Positions 7,065 through 16,811 of a stretch of DNA of 64,000 nt are shown in pieces; position 1 is the first letter of the stretch, and the number at the start of each line of letters is the position of its first letter. The position numbers were made by a program, and so were the translations under genes. Origin of the DNA: Ferrimonas futtsuensis DSM 18154 (GTDB lineage: Bacteria > Pseudomonadota > Gammaproteobacteria > Enterobacterales > Shewanellaceae); contig NZ_AUGL01000007.1 in assembly GCF_000422645.1 (NCBI RefSeq), forward strand, positions 62,001-126,000, read 5' to 3'. The notes beneath the pieces were generated by a model. It did not search any database and had not been told where the DNA came from. It was given only the letters and a program-made list of their open reading frames with translations.

Positions 7065-8735
7065 CTATCCCGCTTCCGGCAACCTGAAATGATCGATGGC
7101 GTTTCTCAGTTGACTGGCGGTGGCAGTCAGTTGCTCACTCGCAGCAGCAACCTGCTGAATCTGTTGGGCATTCCCCTCCGAGGCATCACTGACCCGAACC
7201 ACGTTAACGTTGATCTCCTCCACCACCCCACTCTGCTGCTCGGCGGCGCTGGCGATCTGGGTGTTCATCTCGTTCACCTGTTGAATGGCGTCATTCATCT
7301 GCGACATCAGCTCGCTGAAGCGACCGGACAACTCCATGGTGCGCCCGCCGAGATCGCAGCTGCGTTGAATGGTTTGGACCGCCTCATGGGTTCCCGAACG
7401 AAATTGTTCAATCATTGACTCAATCTCTGTGGTGGACTCATGGGTGCGCTGAGCCAGATGACGCACTTCATCGGCCACTACCGCAAACCCCCTGCCCTGT
7501 TCACCGGCCCGCGCCGCCTCGATGGCCGCATTGAGTGCCAGCAGATTGGTCTGCTCGGCGATCCCCTTGATCACCTCCAACACAGTGCCAATGTTGTGGC
7601 TGTTCTCCTCCAGGGCTCCCATCACCGCACCGCTCTGATTCAGGCTCTCCACTAACTGTTCCGTATGCCCCATCGCCTCCAGGTTGGCCTGCTGGCTCTC
7701 CTGAGATCTCTGAGTCGCCTCCCCGGTGGCCGCCTGAGTGGCCGACGCACTGCGTGCCACCTCCTGAGCGCTTGAGGCCATCTCATTCACGGCGGTGGCC
7801 ACCTGGGTCACCTCATCGGTCTGACGACTGACGTTACTTTGTACCTCGCTGCTGGACACAGATAGAGAACCTGCGGCTTGTGCCACTTCCCGGGTGGAGT
7901 GCCTGACACCGATTAACAGTTGGGCCACGGTGTGGCGGGTCCTCTCCATGGCACAGAGCAGCTCGCCAAGCTCTCCGGGCTCATCTTTGGCTACGGGACG
8001 ACTGAAGTCGCCACCGGCGAGATCTCTTAAAGCTGAAAGCCCCTTATCCAAGCCTCGCATTATCGTCCTGGAGAACCACAGCACCATGGCACAGGCGATC
8101 AGCAGAGAGACCAGTGACGCGGATACCGAGATGTACTCCAGGCTGGTGGCCTCCCCCTCAATGCCTGCCAATGCCGACTCGGTCAGTCCGGCCAGTTGAT
8201 GCAGCAACTCCTCCACTTCGTTGGTCAAGGCCTGGGCCTCCTGCTCTATCGACACGGAGAGCAGGTCGGCCTGACTCAGAGCCCCCTGATCCAGGTGGCC
8301 AAACACCTCCTGCACATGCTCCACCCAGCTGCGGTGGTGTGCGCGAAGCTTAACCAGCGAGGCGCCCAGGGCCGCCATCTCGCCAGAACTGCCCTCGAAG
8401 AACCGATGCGCACGGCTGAACTCCCGTTCAATTTCCTCATTCATGACCCAGAAGGCCGCAAGAGAGGATTGGTAGCCCGATACTGCCCCCTCTTCCGAGG
8501 AGAGCGCCAGGGCATAGCGGAACCCCCGCTCAAACATCACCTCCTGCTCCAGCTGCAGCTCGGTGATTCGTGTGGTCGACGCCACCACAGGCATGTTCCT
8601 GTGGGCCACCTCGGCCAGGTGCCCCTCCAGGTTGGTCAGCTTGATGAAGACCGTTGAGGTGGTGAGAAGCTGAATGCCGCAGATCACCACCACCAGCAGC
8701 ACAAGACGTTGACGAATATTCAGGGAATTAACCAT
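7065..8735 (-). CDS. Methyl-accepting chemotaxis protein
   Basis: 556 residues from the ATG at 8735, which has AGGAGG just upstream; the open frame extends further 5' but without a ribosome site. TM1 lies at about 10-32, then a roughly 170-residue periplasmic helical sensor domain, TM2 near 210-228, a HAMP domain, and the cytoplasmic signalling helix with the conserved tip [16 protein letters not shown]. It relays an unidentified ligand signal to CheA/CheW. It stands alone with no che genes nearby. Confidence 0.95.
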   Translation of the reverse strand: MVNSLNIRQRLVLLVVVICGIQLLTTSTVFIKLTNLEGHLAEVAHRNMPVVASTTRITELQLEQEVMFERGFRYALALSSEEGAVSGYQSSLAAFWVMNEEIEREFSRAHRFFEGSSGEMAALGASLVKLRAHHRSWVEHVQEVFGHLDQGALSQADLLSVSIEQEAQALTNEVEELLHQLAGLTESALAGIEGEATSLEYISVSASLVSLLIACAMVLWFSRTIMRGLDKGLSALRDLAGGDFSRPVAKDEPGELGELLCAMERTRHTVAQLLIGVRHSTREVAQAAGSLSVSSSEVQSNVSRQTDEVTQVATAVNEMASSAQEVARSASATQAATGEATQRSQESQQANLEAMGHTEQLVESLNQSGAVMGALEENSHNIGTVLEVIKGIAEQTNLLALNAAIEAARAGEQGRGFAVVADEVRHLAQRTHESTTEIESMIEQFRSGTHEAVQTIQRSCDLGGRTMELSGRFSELMSQMNDAIQQVNEMNTQIASAAEQQSGVVEEINVNVVRVSDASEGNAQQIQQVAAASEQLTATASQLRNAIDHFRLPEAG

Positions 8736-9034
8736 GGGCGCCCTCCTGCTCGGGGCGGCCCGTCTTGCTTTCTGCGTGACCGAAAGATAGGAAAACAGCA
8801 GCGGGCATCGCCGCCCGCCCTGTGGGGGTGTCTCTGTGCAACATACGCCACATCCTTGTGATTCTCTGCGCCGATAACCTGGCACTCCCGCCAAGTCAAA
8901 AAAAGCCGGAGCGTCAGCCCGGTCCATCAACAAGATTAGCAGAGCTATCAGAAATGCAAGGCGATTTCACAGTTCGCACCGTTCCCGTCTCTGGGATACA
9001 CTGGGCATCCCGATTCGCCAGAAAGCCGGACGCC

Positions 9035-9286
9035 ATGGCCAGACCCAACAGCAAATTGCCGGATCGTTCGGTTCAGATAAGCTGCAGCCGCTGCCGCACC
9101 CAACTGCTGCGCTATCGAAAAGGGGGCAATGGTGCGCTGGTGAAGTGTTTTATTGAGCGAATCACCGAGGATAATACCCAGGAGCCGGGGATCTGTCCCG
9201 GCTGTGGCAGTCAATTTGGCCGTCAGACCCTGATTCGGGGGGTGCCCGCCTTGAAGATGGTCGGGGGGAAAGTGAGGGTCAAATAG
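9035..9286 (+). CDS. Small zinc-ribbon-like protein
   Basis: 83 residues. Two CxxC pairs, CSRC near residue 16 and CPGC near residue 55, form a probable structural zinc ribbon; the protein is basic. The frame runs open back to 8822 but that part looks non-coding, and I take the ATG at 9035. The 3' end overlaps the convergent methyltransferase gene by 8 bases. Function not recognised. Confidence 0.6.
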   Translation: MARPNSKLPDRSVQISCSRCRTQLLRYRKGGNGALVKCFIERITEDNTQEPGICPGCGSQFGRQTLIRGVPALKMVGGKVRVK

Positions 9287-10469
9287 CCCCAGCCAGAGTC
9301 GCCTGAATCAGCAGATTTCGCGGGGTGGCCCTGCGCTCGCAGAACTCGGTCAGTGACACCTGATACCCCTGTTCCTCGAGAAACAGCACCCTGTCCAGAG
9401 CCAGCCAGATCTCCAGCGGACGACGAAACAGCTGACGCACCGTCTCCATCTGCTCCACCAGGCTGACCCTGGCTTCCCCTTTCTCGAGAAAATCACCGGC
9501 CTGTGTCAGGTCCAGCCCCAATCCCTTGCGCTCACAAGCCCAGTGACAGAAAGCCTCAAACCCCAGGTCCAGCACCGCCTTGGGCACGGTCGGGACCGGC
9601 AGGTACCCCCCGCCTCCCTGACTTCGTTGAAGGGAATCAAATCCAAGCCGGTAGCTCAGTTCCAGGCGGCGCCGGCGACGCACCTGGGGCGGGGCGGTGA
9701 CCGTCTCCTGCAGAGGCAGCTTCAAGTCCATCTTGCTCAGGCTCAGACCGCTTGCCTGAGCCGCTTGGGACTGAGGCTGGTAACTCGCTTCGGGGATCAG
9801 GTGGTAACAGCAGGGTGACAGGGAAAGGGATCGGGTGCGACGTTCTGCCCCATGGCGCATCAGGGCCAGGTGAAGCTCACCACAGGCGTGCAGCGCCACC
9901 GCATGTTGTTCGCCAGCAAGCAGGGAAGCCGCATCGGCTGTCAGGGCATCCCCCTGAACAAAGCGCTGGGGTTGACCGCTTTTCGACGCCAGCACCTTCC
10001 CCTCATCGCATAACCTCTGCTGCCACTCCAGGCTGACCACCTCACGGCCGCTGGCCGCCGCCAGCACCCGTCCCAGATGGCCTTTACCGGCGCACCACTC
10101 CAGCCACGGCAGGTCGTGTGCCTGCAGTGCCGAGGCAAAGGCGGTGATCTGCTGCCACTTTCGCCCGGGTACCCCTGTATCCAGACGGGAGGGACAGCGG
10201 ATCTCACGCCCTTCGCTGATCTCAAGGGACGCCAGCGAGCTGAGCTCAGACACCATAGTCAGATGGGGGGCGAGAAGAGCAAGCAGTGCCGGCGCGTCCT
10301 GGCGCAGCGACGTCAGGGTCTCATCAGACTGCTCACCCAGCCAGGAGCACAGAGCGGGAGCCGACGCCAACCAGGGCAGACTCAGCTGTTCGAAAGGCAC
10401 AAACTGCCACCACTGGCGAGCGGCCAGCAGCAGTTCAGTGAGTCGAAGAAACCTTTGATGATGATCCAT
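9279..10469 (-). CDS. SAM-dependent methyltransferase, METTL25-like fold
   Basis: 396 residues from the ATG at 10469; in-frame ATG 10499 and TTG 10508 also exist and no start has a strong ribosome site. A Rossmann methyltransferase core is visible: motif I as WCAGKGHLG, then HACGELH and SPCCYHL, a set found in the METTL25/PF13679 methyltransferases. The C-terminal 130 residues are helical. It follows the glutaredoxin-like gene on the same strand, about 60 bases downstream. The substrate is unknown. Confidence 0.78.
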   Translation of the reverse strand: MDHHQRFLRLTELLLAARQWWQFVPFEQLSLPWLASAPALCSWLGEQSDETLTSLRQDAPALLALLAPHLTMVSELSSLASLEISEGREIRCPSRLDTGVPGRKWQQITAFASALQAHDLPWLEWCAGKGHLGRVLAAASGREVVSLEWQQRLCDEGKVLASKSGQPQRFVQGDALTADAASLLAGEQHAVALHACGELHLALMRHGAERRTRSLSLSPCCYHLIPEASYQPQSQAAQASGLSLSKMDLKLPLQETVTAPPQVRRRRRLELSYRLGFDSLQRSQGGGGYLPVPTVPKAVLDLGFEAFCHWACERKGLGLDLTQAGDFLEKGEARVSLVEQMETVRQLFRRPLEIWLALDRVLFLEEQGYQVSLTEFCERRATPRNLLIQATLAGAI

Positions 10470-10529
10470 GGAAACCCAGGGGCGCAAAAAAACGGCCATT
10501 GTAGCCAAAGCCCCCAGGTCAGGAAAGGC

Positions 10530-10904
10530 CTATCCGGTGGTGCCGTATCGCTCATCCAGATAGGCGATGATGTCACCGGACTCCAGCATCCACTGGCTGC
10601 CATCGTCACCGTCAATGCGCAGGCAGGGCACCATCACTTTGCCGGCGTTCTGCTCCAGTTCGGCCCGGTATACCGGATGACGGTTCACATCCCGGGTCTC
10701 TATGGGCAGGTTCAGGCGATGCATGGCACGACGAACTTTGATGCAGAAGGGGCAGGCATAGAACTGATAGAGGGCAAGACTCTGTACCTCTTTGGCTACC
10801 CTGGCCTGCTCCTCAGGGGAGCGTTTCATCGCCCTGGGGCGGGTCAGAGCATCGCCCAGGGCTATGGTGCGGCCCAGGCCTTCTCGTACAATTTTCAACA
10901 GCAT
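10530..10904 (-). CDS. Glutaredoxin-like thioredoxin-fold protein
   Basis: 124 residues. A short basic N-terminal helix precedes a glutaredoxin domain with the redox motif CPFC at about 51-54, cis-Pro in VPCLR and the ESGDIIAYLDERY helix that also occurs in GST N-terminal domains. Probably reduces disulfides or binds glutathione in the cytoplasm. The ATG has AGGAT upstream. The methyltransferase gene follows on the same strand. Confidence 0.85.
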   Translation of the reverse strand: MLLKIVREGLGRTIALGDALTRPRAMKRSPEEQARVAKEVQSLALYQFYACPFCIKVRRAMHRLNLPIETRDVNRHPVYRAELEQNAGKVMVPCLRIDGDDGSQWMLESGDIIAYLDERYGTTG

Positions 10905-10990
10905 TTGCGGATCCTGTAATGGTTACATGGCGCCATTGTACCTAAGGCTCGGCCAAATGGGCAGGGGTCGCATTTTTGCCAGCAAACGTG

Positions 10991-11016
10991 AAGCGGGTCG
11001 CTGTCGCGACCCGCTT
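10991..11016 (-). terminator. Hairpin downstream of mscS
   Basis: A perfect 11-bp stem (10991-11001 with 11006-11016) and TGTC loop lies about 37 bases after mscS. The T run is weak, so it may end transcription inefficiently. Confidence 0.55.
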
Positions 11017-11052
11017 TAGTAGGGTTCTCCCAAAACCTGTCAGGGCGGAGGA

Positions 11053-11886
11053 TCACTGATGATCGGCAGGCGACCTCGCAGGCAACTGCTGAACATGCAG
11101 GTCCATCTGGGGATAGGGGATACCAACACCGGCTTCATCCAGGGCAACCTTGATGTTGGCCATCAACTGGAAATAGGCGTTCCAGTAATCTGCGCCCTTC
11201 ACCCAGGGGCGGACCACAAAGTTGACACTGGAATCCGCCAGTTCAGACACTTCAATGGTAGGTGCAGGATCATCAAGCACATACTGGCAGGCCTTGACGG
11301 TCTTCGTCAGCACTTCGCGGGTCTGGCGCAGATCCGCGTCATAAGAAACCCCGATCACCAGGTCCACGCGCCGGGTATCCTTGGCACTGTAGTTGACGAT
11401 GACGCTGCTCATTACCGCCGCGTTGGGGGCGATGATCTTCTTGTTATCCGGTGTTATCAGGGTGGTGGAGAAGATGGAGATCTCTTCAACCACACCGGCC
11501 ACACCGGCGGCTTCCACGTAGTCTCCGGCCTTGCAGGGGCGGAACACCACCAGCAGCACGCCAGCGGCAAAGTTGGAGAGAGAGCCCTGCAGCGCCAGGC
11601 CGACGGCCAGGCCAGCGGCACCCAACACGGCAATCAATGAGGCGGTCTGCACCCCCAACTGAGCCAGAACGGCCACCAGGGTCACCGCCATGATCATCAC
11701 CGAAATAAGGGCTCCGATAAAGCTGACTGCGGTCTTCTCCACATTCCGCCGGGTCATTACCGCTTCCGCCAGCTTACGCACCAACTTGCTGATCCAGCGA
11801 CCCACAATGAAGATCACCAGGGCGAACACGATATTCATCCCGTAGGCCATTGCCAGCCCAGGCAACTGCTCCATCCATGCTTCCAT
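11053..11886 (-). CDS. mscS: Small-conductance mechanosensitive channel
   Basis: 277 residues, close to the 286 of E. coli MscS. Three N-terminal membrane helices, the last (about 88-117) with the Gly/Ala-rich pore-lining pattern GLAVGLALQGSLSNFAAG, then the soluble beta domain and vestibule. It opens under membrane tension to release solutes during hypo-osmotic shock. It starts 5 bases after the OmpA-like gene, so the two are one operon. Confidence 0.95.
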   Translation of the reverse strand: MEAWMEQLPGLAMAYGMNIVFALVIFIVGRWISKLVRKLAEAVMTRRNVEKTAVSFIGALISVMIMAVTLVAVLAQLGVQTASLIAVLGAAGLAVGLALQGSLSNFAAGVLLVVFRPCKAGDYVEAAGVAGVVEEISIFSTTLITPDNKKIIAPNAAVMSSVIVNYSAKDTRRVDLVIGVSYDADLRQTREVLTKTVKACQYVLDDPAPTIEVSELADSSVNFVVRPWVKGADYWNAYFQLMANIKVALDEAGVGIPYPQMDLHVQQLPARSPADHQ

Positions 11887-11891
11887 ATTCC

Positions 11892-12404
11892 CTACTCTCC
11901 CTTAATCAGTTTTAGGGTTATTGGCTGAGCCACCACCTCAACGCGGCGGTTGGCGGCCAGTCCTCGGTCATTTTCCTTCAATGGCTCACTCTCCCCCAGT
12001 GCATGGAGGGAAAGTGATCGGCGATCTACGCCATAATTCAGCTCCAGGACTTCGGCTACCGCTTCTGCCCGGGCTCTGGACAGTGTCTGGTTGGTGCCGG
12101 CGCCTCCACGCTCATCGGCGTGCCCCTTTACCACCAACTGATGACCCTGCCATTGGCTCATCCAGGGCTGAAGTTTCCTGAGCTGGTCCTGACGCACCAC
12201 GGACGAACCGCTGTCAAACAGCAGCACCACGGTGCGTGCCTCCTGAGCCGCCTGTGCCGGGCACCCATTGCCGCTGGCTACGGTGGCCGATGTCCTTGGG
12301 CAGGCGTCCTTGCTGTCAGGCACACCATCCCCATCTCTGTCCCCGGCAAGGGCCGGGGCAGCTAACACCAAGGTACAGCACAAACATCTGATAAAGAAAG
12401 TCAT
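11892..12404 (-). CDS. OmpA-family cell-wall-binding protein
   Basis: 170 residues with a signal peptide (about 1-20, ending ALA-GD), a thrombospondin type 3-like Ca-binding motif DRDGDGVPDSKDACP, and a C-terminal OmpA domain with the peptidoglycan-binding features GHADERG and NRRVEV. Likely periplasmic and bound to the wall. The ATG has AGGAG upstream, and mscS follows at once. Confidence 0.9.
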   Translation of the reverse strand: MTFFIRCLCCTLVLAAPALAGDRDGDGVPDSKDACPRTSATVASGNGCPAQAAQEARTVVLLFDSGSSVVRQDQLRKLQPWMSQWQGHQLVVKGHADERGGAGTNQTLSRARAEAVAEVLELNYGVDRRSLSLHALGESEPLKENDRGLAANRRVEVVAQPITLKLIKGE

Positions 12405-12457
12405 ATCTCGCTCCTGGCTTCATCTCAAAGATAGACCAAGCGGAAGCAAAAGGCAGG

Positions 12458-13048
12458 TTAAAACAGCTGTCCCTGGGTGGGACCGCCACCAGGGTGAGCC
12501 AACACATGGAAGGATAGGAGACCACTGCCGAGCTCGGCACTCTGTAACCAGGCTCTGGCCGGCGCCCCGATCAGCGCCACAGGCATCCTGTGGTGATAGT
12601 CGGTAAGGGCGGGCGTGGCGGCCTGAGTCACCAGCACCACGGCGCCGTTGGGCAGGGACTCTGCCGGCGGCCACCAGAGCCCGGCAAAACTGAACAGGGA
12701 GCGTGAGGCGGAAAAACGGTATGCCTGTTTGCCACTGCCCTCTTTGCGCCACTCAAACCAGCCGGATGCGGGGACCAGGCAGCGCCTGTGAGCCAGAGCC
12801 TGACGAAACATCGGCTTTTCCGCCAGAGTCTCGCTGCGGGCATTGATGACGGGCCTGGGCAACCCGGGGTGAGGCAAGCCCCACTGAAACCGTCTCAGGC
12901 TGAGTTGGCCGTCCAGTTCCAACAGCGCCGACACCAGTTGGCTGGGACGGATCTCCTCCTGAGGGACCAGTTCAAAGGTGCCCCCATCCATCCCCAATTG
13001 CTCCCGGGTGTCATAACCGTCACTCAACTGAAAGAAACGGCCGCACAC
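12458..13048 (-). CDS. yedK: SRAP-domain abasic-site crosslinking protein (YedK/HMCES)
   Basis: 196 residues. The catalytic Cys follows the initiator directly (MCGRF), so the GTG at 13048 is the true start. Other SRAP signatures are NARSET, CLVPASGWFEW and HHRMPV. The Cys links covalently to abasic sites in single-stranded DNA and shields them. It begins 2 bases after the stop of the DUF924 gene, giving a two-gene operon. Confidence 0.92.
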   Translation of the reverse strand: MCGRFFQLSDGYDTREQLGMDGGTFELVPQEEIRPSQLVSALLELDGQLSLRRFQWGLPHPGLPRPVINARSETLAEKPMFRQALAHRRCLVPASGWFEWRKEGSGKQAYRFSASRSLFSFAGLWWPPAESLPNGAVVLVTQAATPALTDYHHRMPVALIGAPARAWLQSAELGSGLLSFHVLAHPGGGPTQGQLF

Positions 13049-13050
13049 GG

Positions 13051-13656
13051 TTACTGACCAAACCTGGGGGCGCCGTCGGCAAGGTAGAGGGCCTCTGCGG
13101 CACTGTTTTGCCGCCCTAACACCTGATTCCGGTGGGGAAAACGGCCAAAACGTTCGATGATCTCCAAGTGCAGCTGCTGAAATTTCAGGGTGCCTTCGGC
13201 TTCGGTCAGCGCCCTGCCGGTCAGCCCCTGGGTCAGGTCGGTCAACACCTCGACGCCGAGACGCTGGTCCTCCAAAGATTCTGAGTGCTGCAGCGGCATG
13301 TAGAAGAACTGCTTCTCCGACAGACTGAGTTCACCGTCCATGCCGGTGGCGATCCCCTCTTTACAGAGCGTCACCGCTTTGGCATCCCCGGCAAAGGCTT
13401 CAGCCCGGCCCCGGTACAGGTTTCGGCTGAACTGGTCCAGTACGATGATCAGCGCCAGGCGCCCTCTGGGCTGTTCAGCCCACAGCTCCAGCTCCCCGGT
13501 CAGGGCCCGCTGATGAAGCTCACCGAAGTGAACCCGGATCTCCTCGTCGATCACCTCTCCGGCGCCAAACCACAGCTTGCCTTTCGGCTCTTTAGGCAAG
13601 CCCTGTTCCAGCTCTCCGAACCAGAAAAACAGCACCTGTTCGACTTCTGGATTCAT
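13051..13656 (-). CDS. DUF924 family protein
   Basis: 201 residues from the ATG at 13656 with AAGGAG at good spacing. Hallmarks of the family: FWFGE near the N-terminus, DQFSRNLYRG in the middle and FYMPLQHSE, with GRFPHRN near the end. All-helical, TPR-like, cytoplasmic; biochemical role not established. Co-transcribed with yedK. Confidence 0.88.
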   Translation of the reverse strand: MNPEVEQVLFFWFGELEQGLPKEPKGKLWFGAGEVIDEEIRVHFGELHQRALTGELELWAEQPRGRLALIIVLDQFSRNLYRGRAEAFAGDAKAVTLCKEGIATGMDGELSLSEKQFFYMPLQHSESLEDQRLGVEVLTDLTQGLTGRALTEAEGTLKFQQLHLEIIERFGRFPHRNQVLGRQNSAAEALYLADGAPRFGQ

Positions 13657-13702
13657 CCCATCTCCTTGTTCAGTGGCCAAAGTTTGGTTCTGTATTCAGA
13701 GC

Positions 13703-13731
13703 AAAAAACAGGCCGACTTTCAAGTCGGCCT
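13703..13731 (-). terminator. Terminator of the DUF4136 lipoprotein gene
   Basis: Stem of 9-10 bp (13710-13719 with 13722-13731) with a run of six A on the + strand at 13703-13708, read as U on the leftward transcript. Confidence 0.85.
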
Positions 13732-13738
13732 GGGTGAA

Positions 13739-14308
13739 TCACTTCTCTTTGCCGGGTGGATAACCCTCGAAAATGGCGGAAACCACCTTCTGAACCTGCT
13801 CAGTCCGCTTCTCCGGCGTCAGGTTCTTCTTCAGGGTGTCGGTGCCGCTGCCACGCCACAGCAACTGCTTGGTCTTGGCATCGATAATGTCAACGACCAG
13901 GGTGCCCTCCTTGTACTCGCGAACCCGGGTGTCCGCCTGGACCCCAGTGCCCCAATAGCCGTGACGGCTGTGGTAATAGGGGTAGTAACCAAAACTGGTG
14001 TAGAAGGTATCGACGTCGATCTTCTTCTCAACCTGAGTCAGGTAGTTCACCAGCACCTGGGCATCACTGGCGGGCACCTGGGACAAGCCGGCGTTGCTCA
14101 GCTGGGCGGTAAGGGCATCCCGGATGCGCCGGTCGTTGAGGCCGTCCATCTGGTACTTGGCCGAACCACTGTCCGGAGTGGCTTCCACCCAGGCCCACTT
14201 GGTGAAGCCATCGAACGCCACCTTCTCGTCGTAGTCGTACTCGGTGCTGACCGAGCTGCAGCCCGCCAGCGCCAAAATGCCAATCCAAAGAAACGCGCGC
14301 TTCAACAT
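13739..14308 (-). CDS. DUF4136 lipoprotein
   Basis: 189 residues. A lipobox LAGC at 14-17 marks a lipid-anchored envelope protein; the rest matches the DUF4136 pattern (VAFDGFTKWAW, VDIIDAKTKQLLWRG). It is the only gene of its unit. Function unknown. Confidence 0.88.
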   Translation of the reverse strand: MLKRAFLWIGILALAGCSSVSTEYDYDEKVAFDGFTKWAWVEATPDSGSAKYQMDGLNDRRIRDALTAQLSNAGLSQVPASDAQVLVNYLTQVEKKIDVDTFYTSFGYYPYYHSRHGYWGTGVQADTRVREYKEGTLVVDIIDAKTKQLLWRGSGTDTLKKNLTPEKRTEQVQKVVSAIFEGYPPGKEK

Positions 14309-14523
14309 AGTGGGATCCCTATCCGTTAATACACTGTTTATGACCTTAACACAGGGATTCAGGTTCCCTAAAGCCTATCTACCCTCTCAGCCAGCCGCAG
14401 TTCAGCAAGGGGCTGTCACTCTAGACTCCTTGCCCGAGCTTCCCCAACCACCCAATTGGTTGTCTATACTTTTTAACAACTTATTAGGATCCCCCGGATC
14501 CTTGTTCTTAGGAGTGACAGAGA

Positions 14524-15063
14524 ATGAGAGCGCTGAAGATATGGGTATTCGCACTGATTACCATGACGGTTGGATTCGGTGCCCAGGCCGCCTCAAAAAC
14601 CGAGATCGACGCCAAGGTCAAAGGGGCGCTGCAGCAACTCTACAAAGAGACGCCGGCGGCGAAAGAGCTGGTGGCCAAGGCTCGAGGGGTACTGGTTCTG
14701 CCGGAAGTGTACAAGGCGGGCTTTGGCATCGGCGGCGAATATGGCGAAGGCGCGCTGCTGATCAATGGGACCCCCGCAGATTACTACGCGACCGCGGCGG
14801 CCTCTTTCGGCCTGCAGGTAGGCGCCCAGGTTAAGAGTCAGGTGGTGCTGTTTATGACCTCTGAAGCCCTGGACAACTTCCGCAACAGCCAGGGGTGGAA
14901 AGCCGGCGTGGATGGCTCCGTGGCCCTGGCCACCCTGGGAGCGGGCGGCACTTTCGACAGCAATACCCTGAGGCAGCCCATCATCGGGTTCATCTTCTCG
15001 AATAAGGGGCTGATGTATAACCTCACCTTCGAGGGTTCCAAGTTCACCAAGATCGACCGCTGA
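14524..15063 (+). CDS. YSC84-related lipid-binding exported protein
   Basis: 179 residues with a signal peptide (cleaved after about AQA, residue 22). The Ysc84/SYLF domain follows: KARGVLVLPEV, GFGIGGEYGEGAL and a Gly-rich C-terminus. Members bind lipids; here it should be periplasmic. Ribosome site TAGGAG precedes the ATG. A short perfect hairpin, AGGATCC-CCC-GGATCCT at 14486-14502, lies in the leader. Confidence 0.85.
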   Translation: MRALKIWVFALITMTVGFGAQAASKTEIDAKVKGALQQLYKETPAAKELVAKARGVLVLPEVYKAGFGIGGEYGEGALLINGTPADYYATAAASFGLQVGAQVKSQVVLFMTSEALDNFRNSQGWKAGVDGSVALATLGAGGTFDSNTLRQPIIGFIFSNKGLMYNLTFEGSKFTKIDR

Positions 15064-15074
15064 GGTCGCTCGAT

Positions 15075-15836
15075 TCAGTCGACCAACAGCTGTTCGATAT
15101 GCTGCTGCAGGTTCTCCACCAGCTCAGGGGTGAGCCTGCGGCGCTGCCTGTCTCCACTCTCCTCCAATATGCGACTCACCGCCGCCGCCATGCCCCGGCC
15201 GGTGCGAGTGACCTCGGCATGCAGGTAAAGCCCCCCTTCTGCGGGCACCACCGCCAGTTCCATCTCTTCGATGCGTCCCTTGAACGGCCCCTCAACCACG
15301 CTGTAGTGGAACATCTGCAAATAGGGCGCCGTCACCCTGGCCATGGAGGAGACCGCTTCGGTGTGCACCAAATCCTGGGTAAAACCCAGCCTGGTGATCG
15401 CCACCAGCAGGTCCGCGACCAGGGGCTGGGGCACCACCTGAAACAGGTCCTTATCGCTGGGATCCCGGGCCTGACGGATATCCAGGCCGGTAGACAGCCA
15501 CACTTCGGTGTTCCCCAGGGTCAGGGGAGTGAACTCCGGCAATTGAAACTCGATGGGGATCTCCAGCTCCTCACGGGCACCGACTGTCATCGCCACAGGC
15601 AGCTGAAAATGCGCCAACTCCACCTCCTGGGTCTGCACATGGCCATCCTCTCTCTGCTGATAGCGACAGTGGAGAGAGAAGTAGACCCCATGGATGTGCT
15701 GACCTATGGAGCCTCCCTTGGCCAGCACCCGGGCGGTCACCCTCTGACCGGGCGAGTAACTGTCGGAGCTCAACAGGGTATCCACCTCGCAGGAGCCCAT
15801 GCCCATGGAGGAAAGCAGTCGGTTGAAGAGGGACAT
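15075..15836 (-). CDS. Spo0M-like arrestin-fold protein
   Basis: 253 residues. The N-terminal 130 residues are beta-rich with an arrestin-like pattern (YSPGQRV, YFSLHCRY, ELEIPIEFQLP, STGLDI), as in the Spo0M/SpoOM family, followed by a C-terminal regulatory segment. It is cytoplasmic. The family is found in non-sporulating gammaproteobacteria too; its job there is unclear. It ends 11 bases from the convergent YSC84 gene. Confidence 0.82.
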   Translation of the reverse strand: MSLFNRLLSSMGMGSCEVDTLLSSDSYSPGQRVTARVLAKGGSIGQHIHGVYFSLHCRYQQREDGHVQTQEVELAHFQLPVAMTVGAREELEIPIEFQLPEFTPLTLGNTEVWLSTGLDIRQARDPSDKDLFQVVPQPLVADLLVAITRLGFTQDLVHTEAVSSMARVTAPYLQMFHYSVVEGPFKGRIEEMELAVVPAEGGLYLHAEVTRTGRGMAAAVSRILEESGDRQRRRLTPELVENLQQHIEQLLVD

Positions 15837-15907
15837 CGGCGCAGATTTTCCTTTTTCTTCTGTGATTTTGGTAAACTGACAGGCCCATACCTGATAAGCC
15901 GCAAGAT

Positions 15908-16237
15908 ATGATCTCTAATCAAGACTCGCAACTGGTATATAGCACCGACCAGGGGCGCATTACCCAGGAAGAGACAAAAACCCAACCGCCACAAGGCGAT
16001 GGTTGGGTTCGCATCCACCTGGACAGAAAGGGCCGAAAAGGCAAAGGAATGATGGTGGTGAAGGGGCTAGGCTTAGAGGACAAGAAGCTCAAGAAGCTGG
16101 CCGCCACCCTGAAAAAGAAGATGGGTGTCGGCGGTGCCGTCAAGGAGTTCGACATCGAGATCCAGGGCGACAAACGGGATCAGCTGAAGCAGCTACTGGA
16201 ACAACAGGGCTTCAAGGTCAAACTGGCTGGAGGTTAA
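15908..16237 (+). CDS. yciH: SUI1/eIF1-like translation initiation factor homologue
   Basis: 109 residues. A variable N-terminus (1-30) and the SUI1 domain: VRIHLDRKGRKGKGM, LKKLAATLKKKMGVGGAVK and DQLKQLLEQQGFKVK. It is the bacterial counterpart of eIF1, acting at the ribosome during start selection. It sits 10 bases before yqgE. Confidence 0.93.
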   Translation: MISNQDSQLVYSTDQGRITQEETKTQPPQGDGWVRIHLDRKGRKGKGMMVVKGLGLEDKKLKKLAATLKKKMGVGGAVKEFDIEIQGDKRDQLKQLLEQQGFKVKLAGG

Positions 16238-16247
16238 GGAGTTACCC

Positions 16248-16811
16248 ATGCAAAGCCTGAAAGATCACCTGTTGATCGCCATGCCCTCACTGCAGGACAA
16301 GGTGTTCAAGCGCTCGGTTACCTACCTCTGTGAACACGACGAAGAGGGGGCCATGGGGCTGATCATCAACCATCCCATAGGACTGGCGCTGGACGAGTTG
16401 TTGAAAAAGATGGAGCTGCAGGAGGAGGGGTTTGTCCTGCCCAGTAGTCTGGCCAACCAGGTGCTGCTCGGCGGGCCGGTGACGCCGGATCGCGGCTTCG
16501 TCCTCCACAGCAGCGAACGCAACTTCGCCAACAGCCGTCGCATCAACAATGAGCTTACCGTCACCTGCTCCAAGGATGTCCTCGACTGCCTGGGACAGGG
16601 AGAGGCGCCGGACCACTATCTGGTGGCCCTGGGGTACGCCGGATGGGAAGCGGGCCAGCTGGAGCAGGAGATCCTGGAAGGGTCCTGGCTGACCATTCCC
16701 GCCACCCCGGAACTGCTGTTTACAGTGCCCCATAAGGATCGCTGGGCCGCCGCGACTCGAGCTCTGGGCATCGACGCCTGGCAACTCTCCGGGGAGATTG
16801 GCCACGCATGA
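16248..16811 (+). CDS. yqgE: YqgE/AlgH family protein (UPF0301)
   Basis: 187 residues with the family signature [10 protein letters not shown] and [15 protein letters not shown], and [15 protein letters not shown] later. Function uncertain despite the AlgH name. Its last codons overlap ruvX by 4 bases (ATGA), the usual yqgE-yqgF pairing. Confidence 0.95.
   Translation: MQSLKDHLLIAMPSLQDKVFKRSVTYLCEHDEEGAMGLIINHPIGLALDELLKKMELQEEGFVLPSSLANQVLLGGPVTPDRGFVLHSSERNFANSRRINNELTVTCSKDVLDCLGQGEAPDHYLVALGYAGWEAGQLEQEILEGSWLTIPATPELLFTVPHKDRWAAATRALGIDAWQLSGEIGHA

Noticed and set aside
8822-9034. N-terminal extension of the zinc-ribbon protein
   Set aside because: The added residues have non-coding character and no ribosome site; the ATG at 9035 starts the conserved-looking part.
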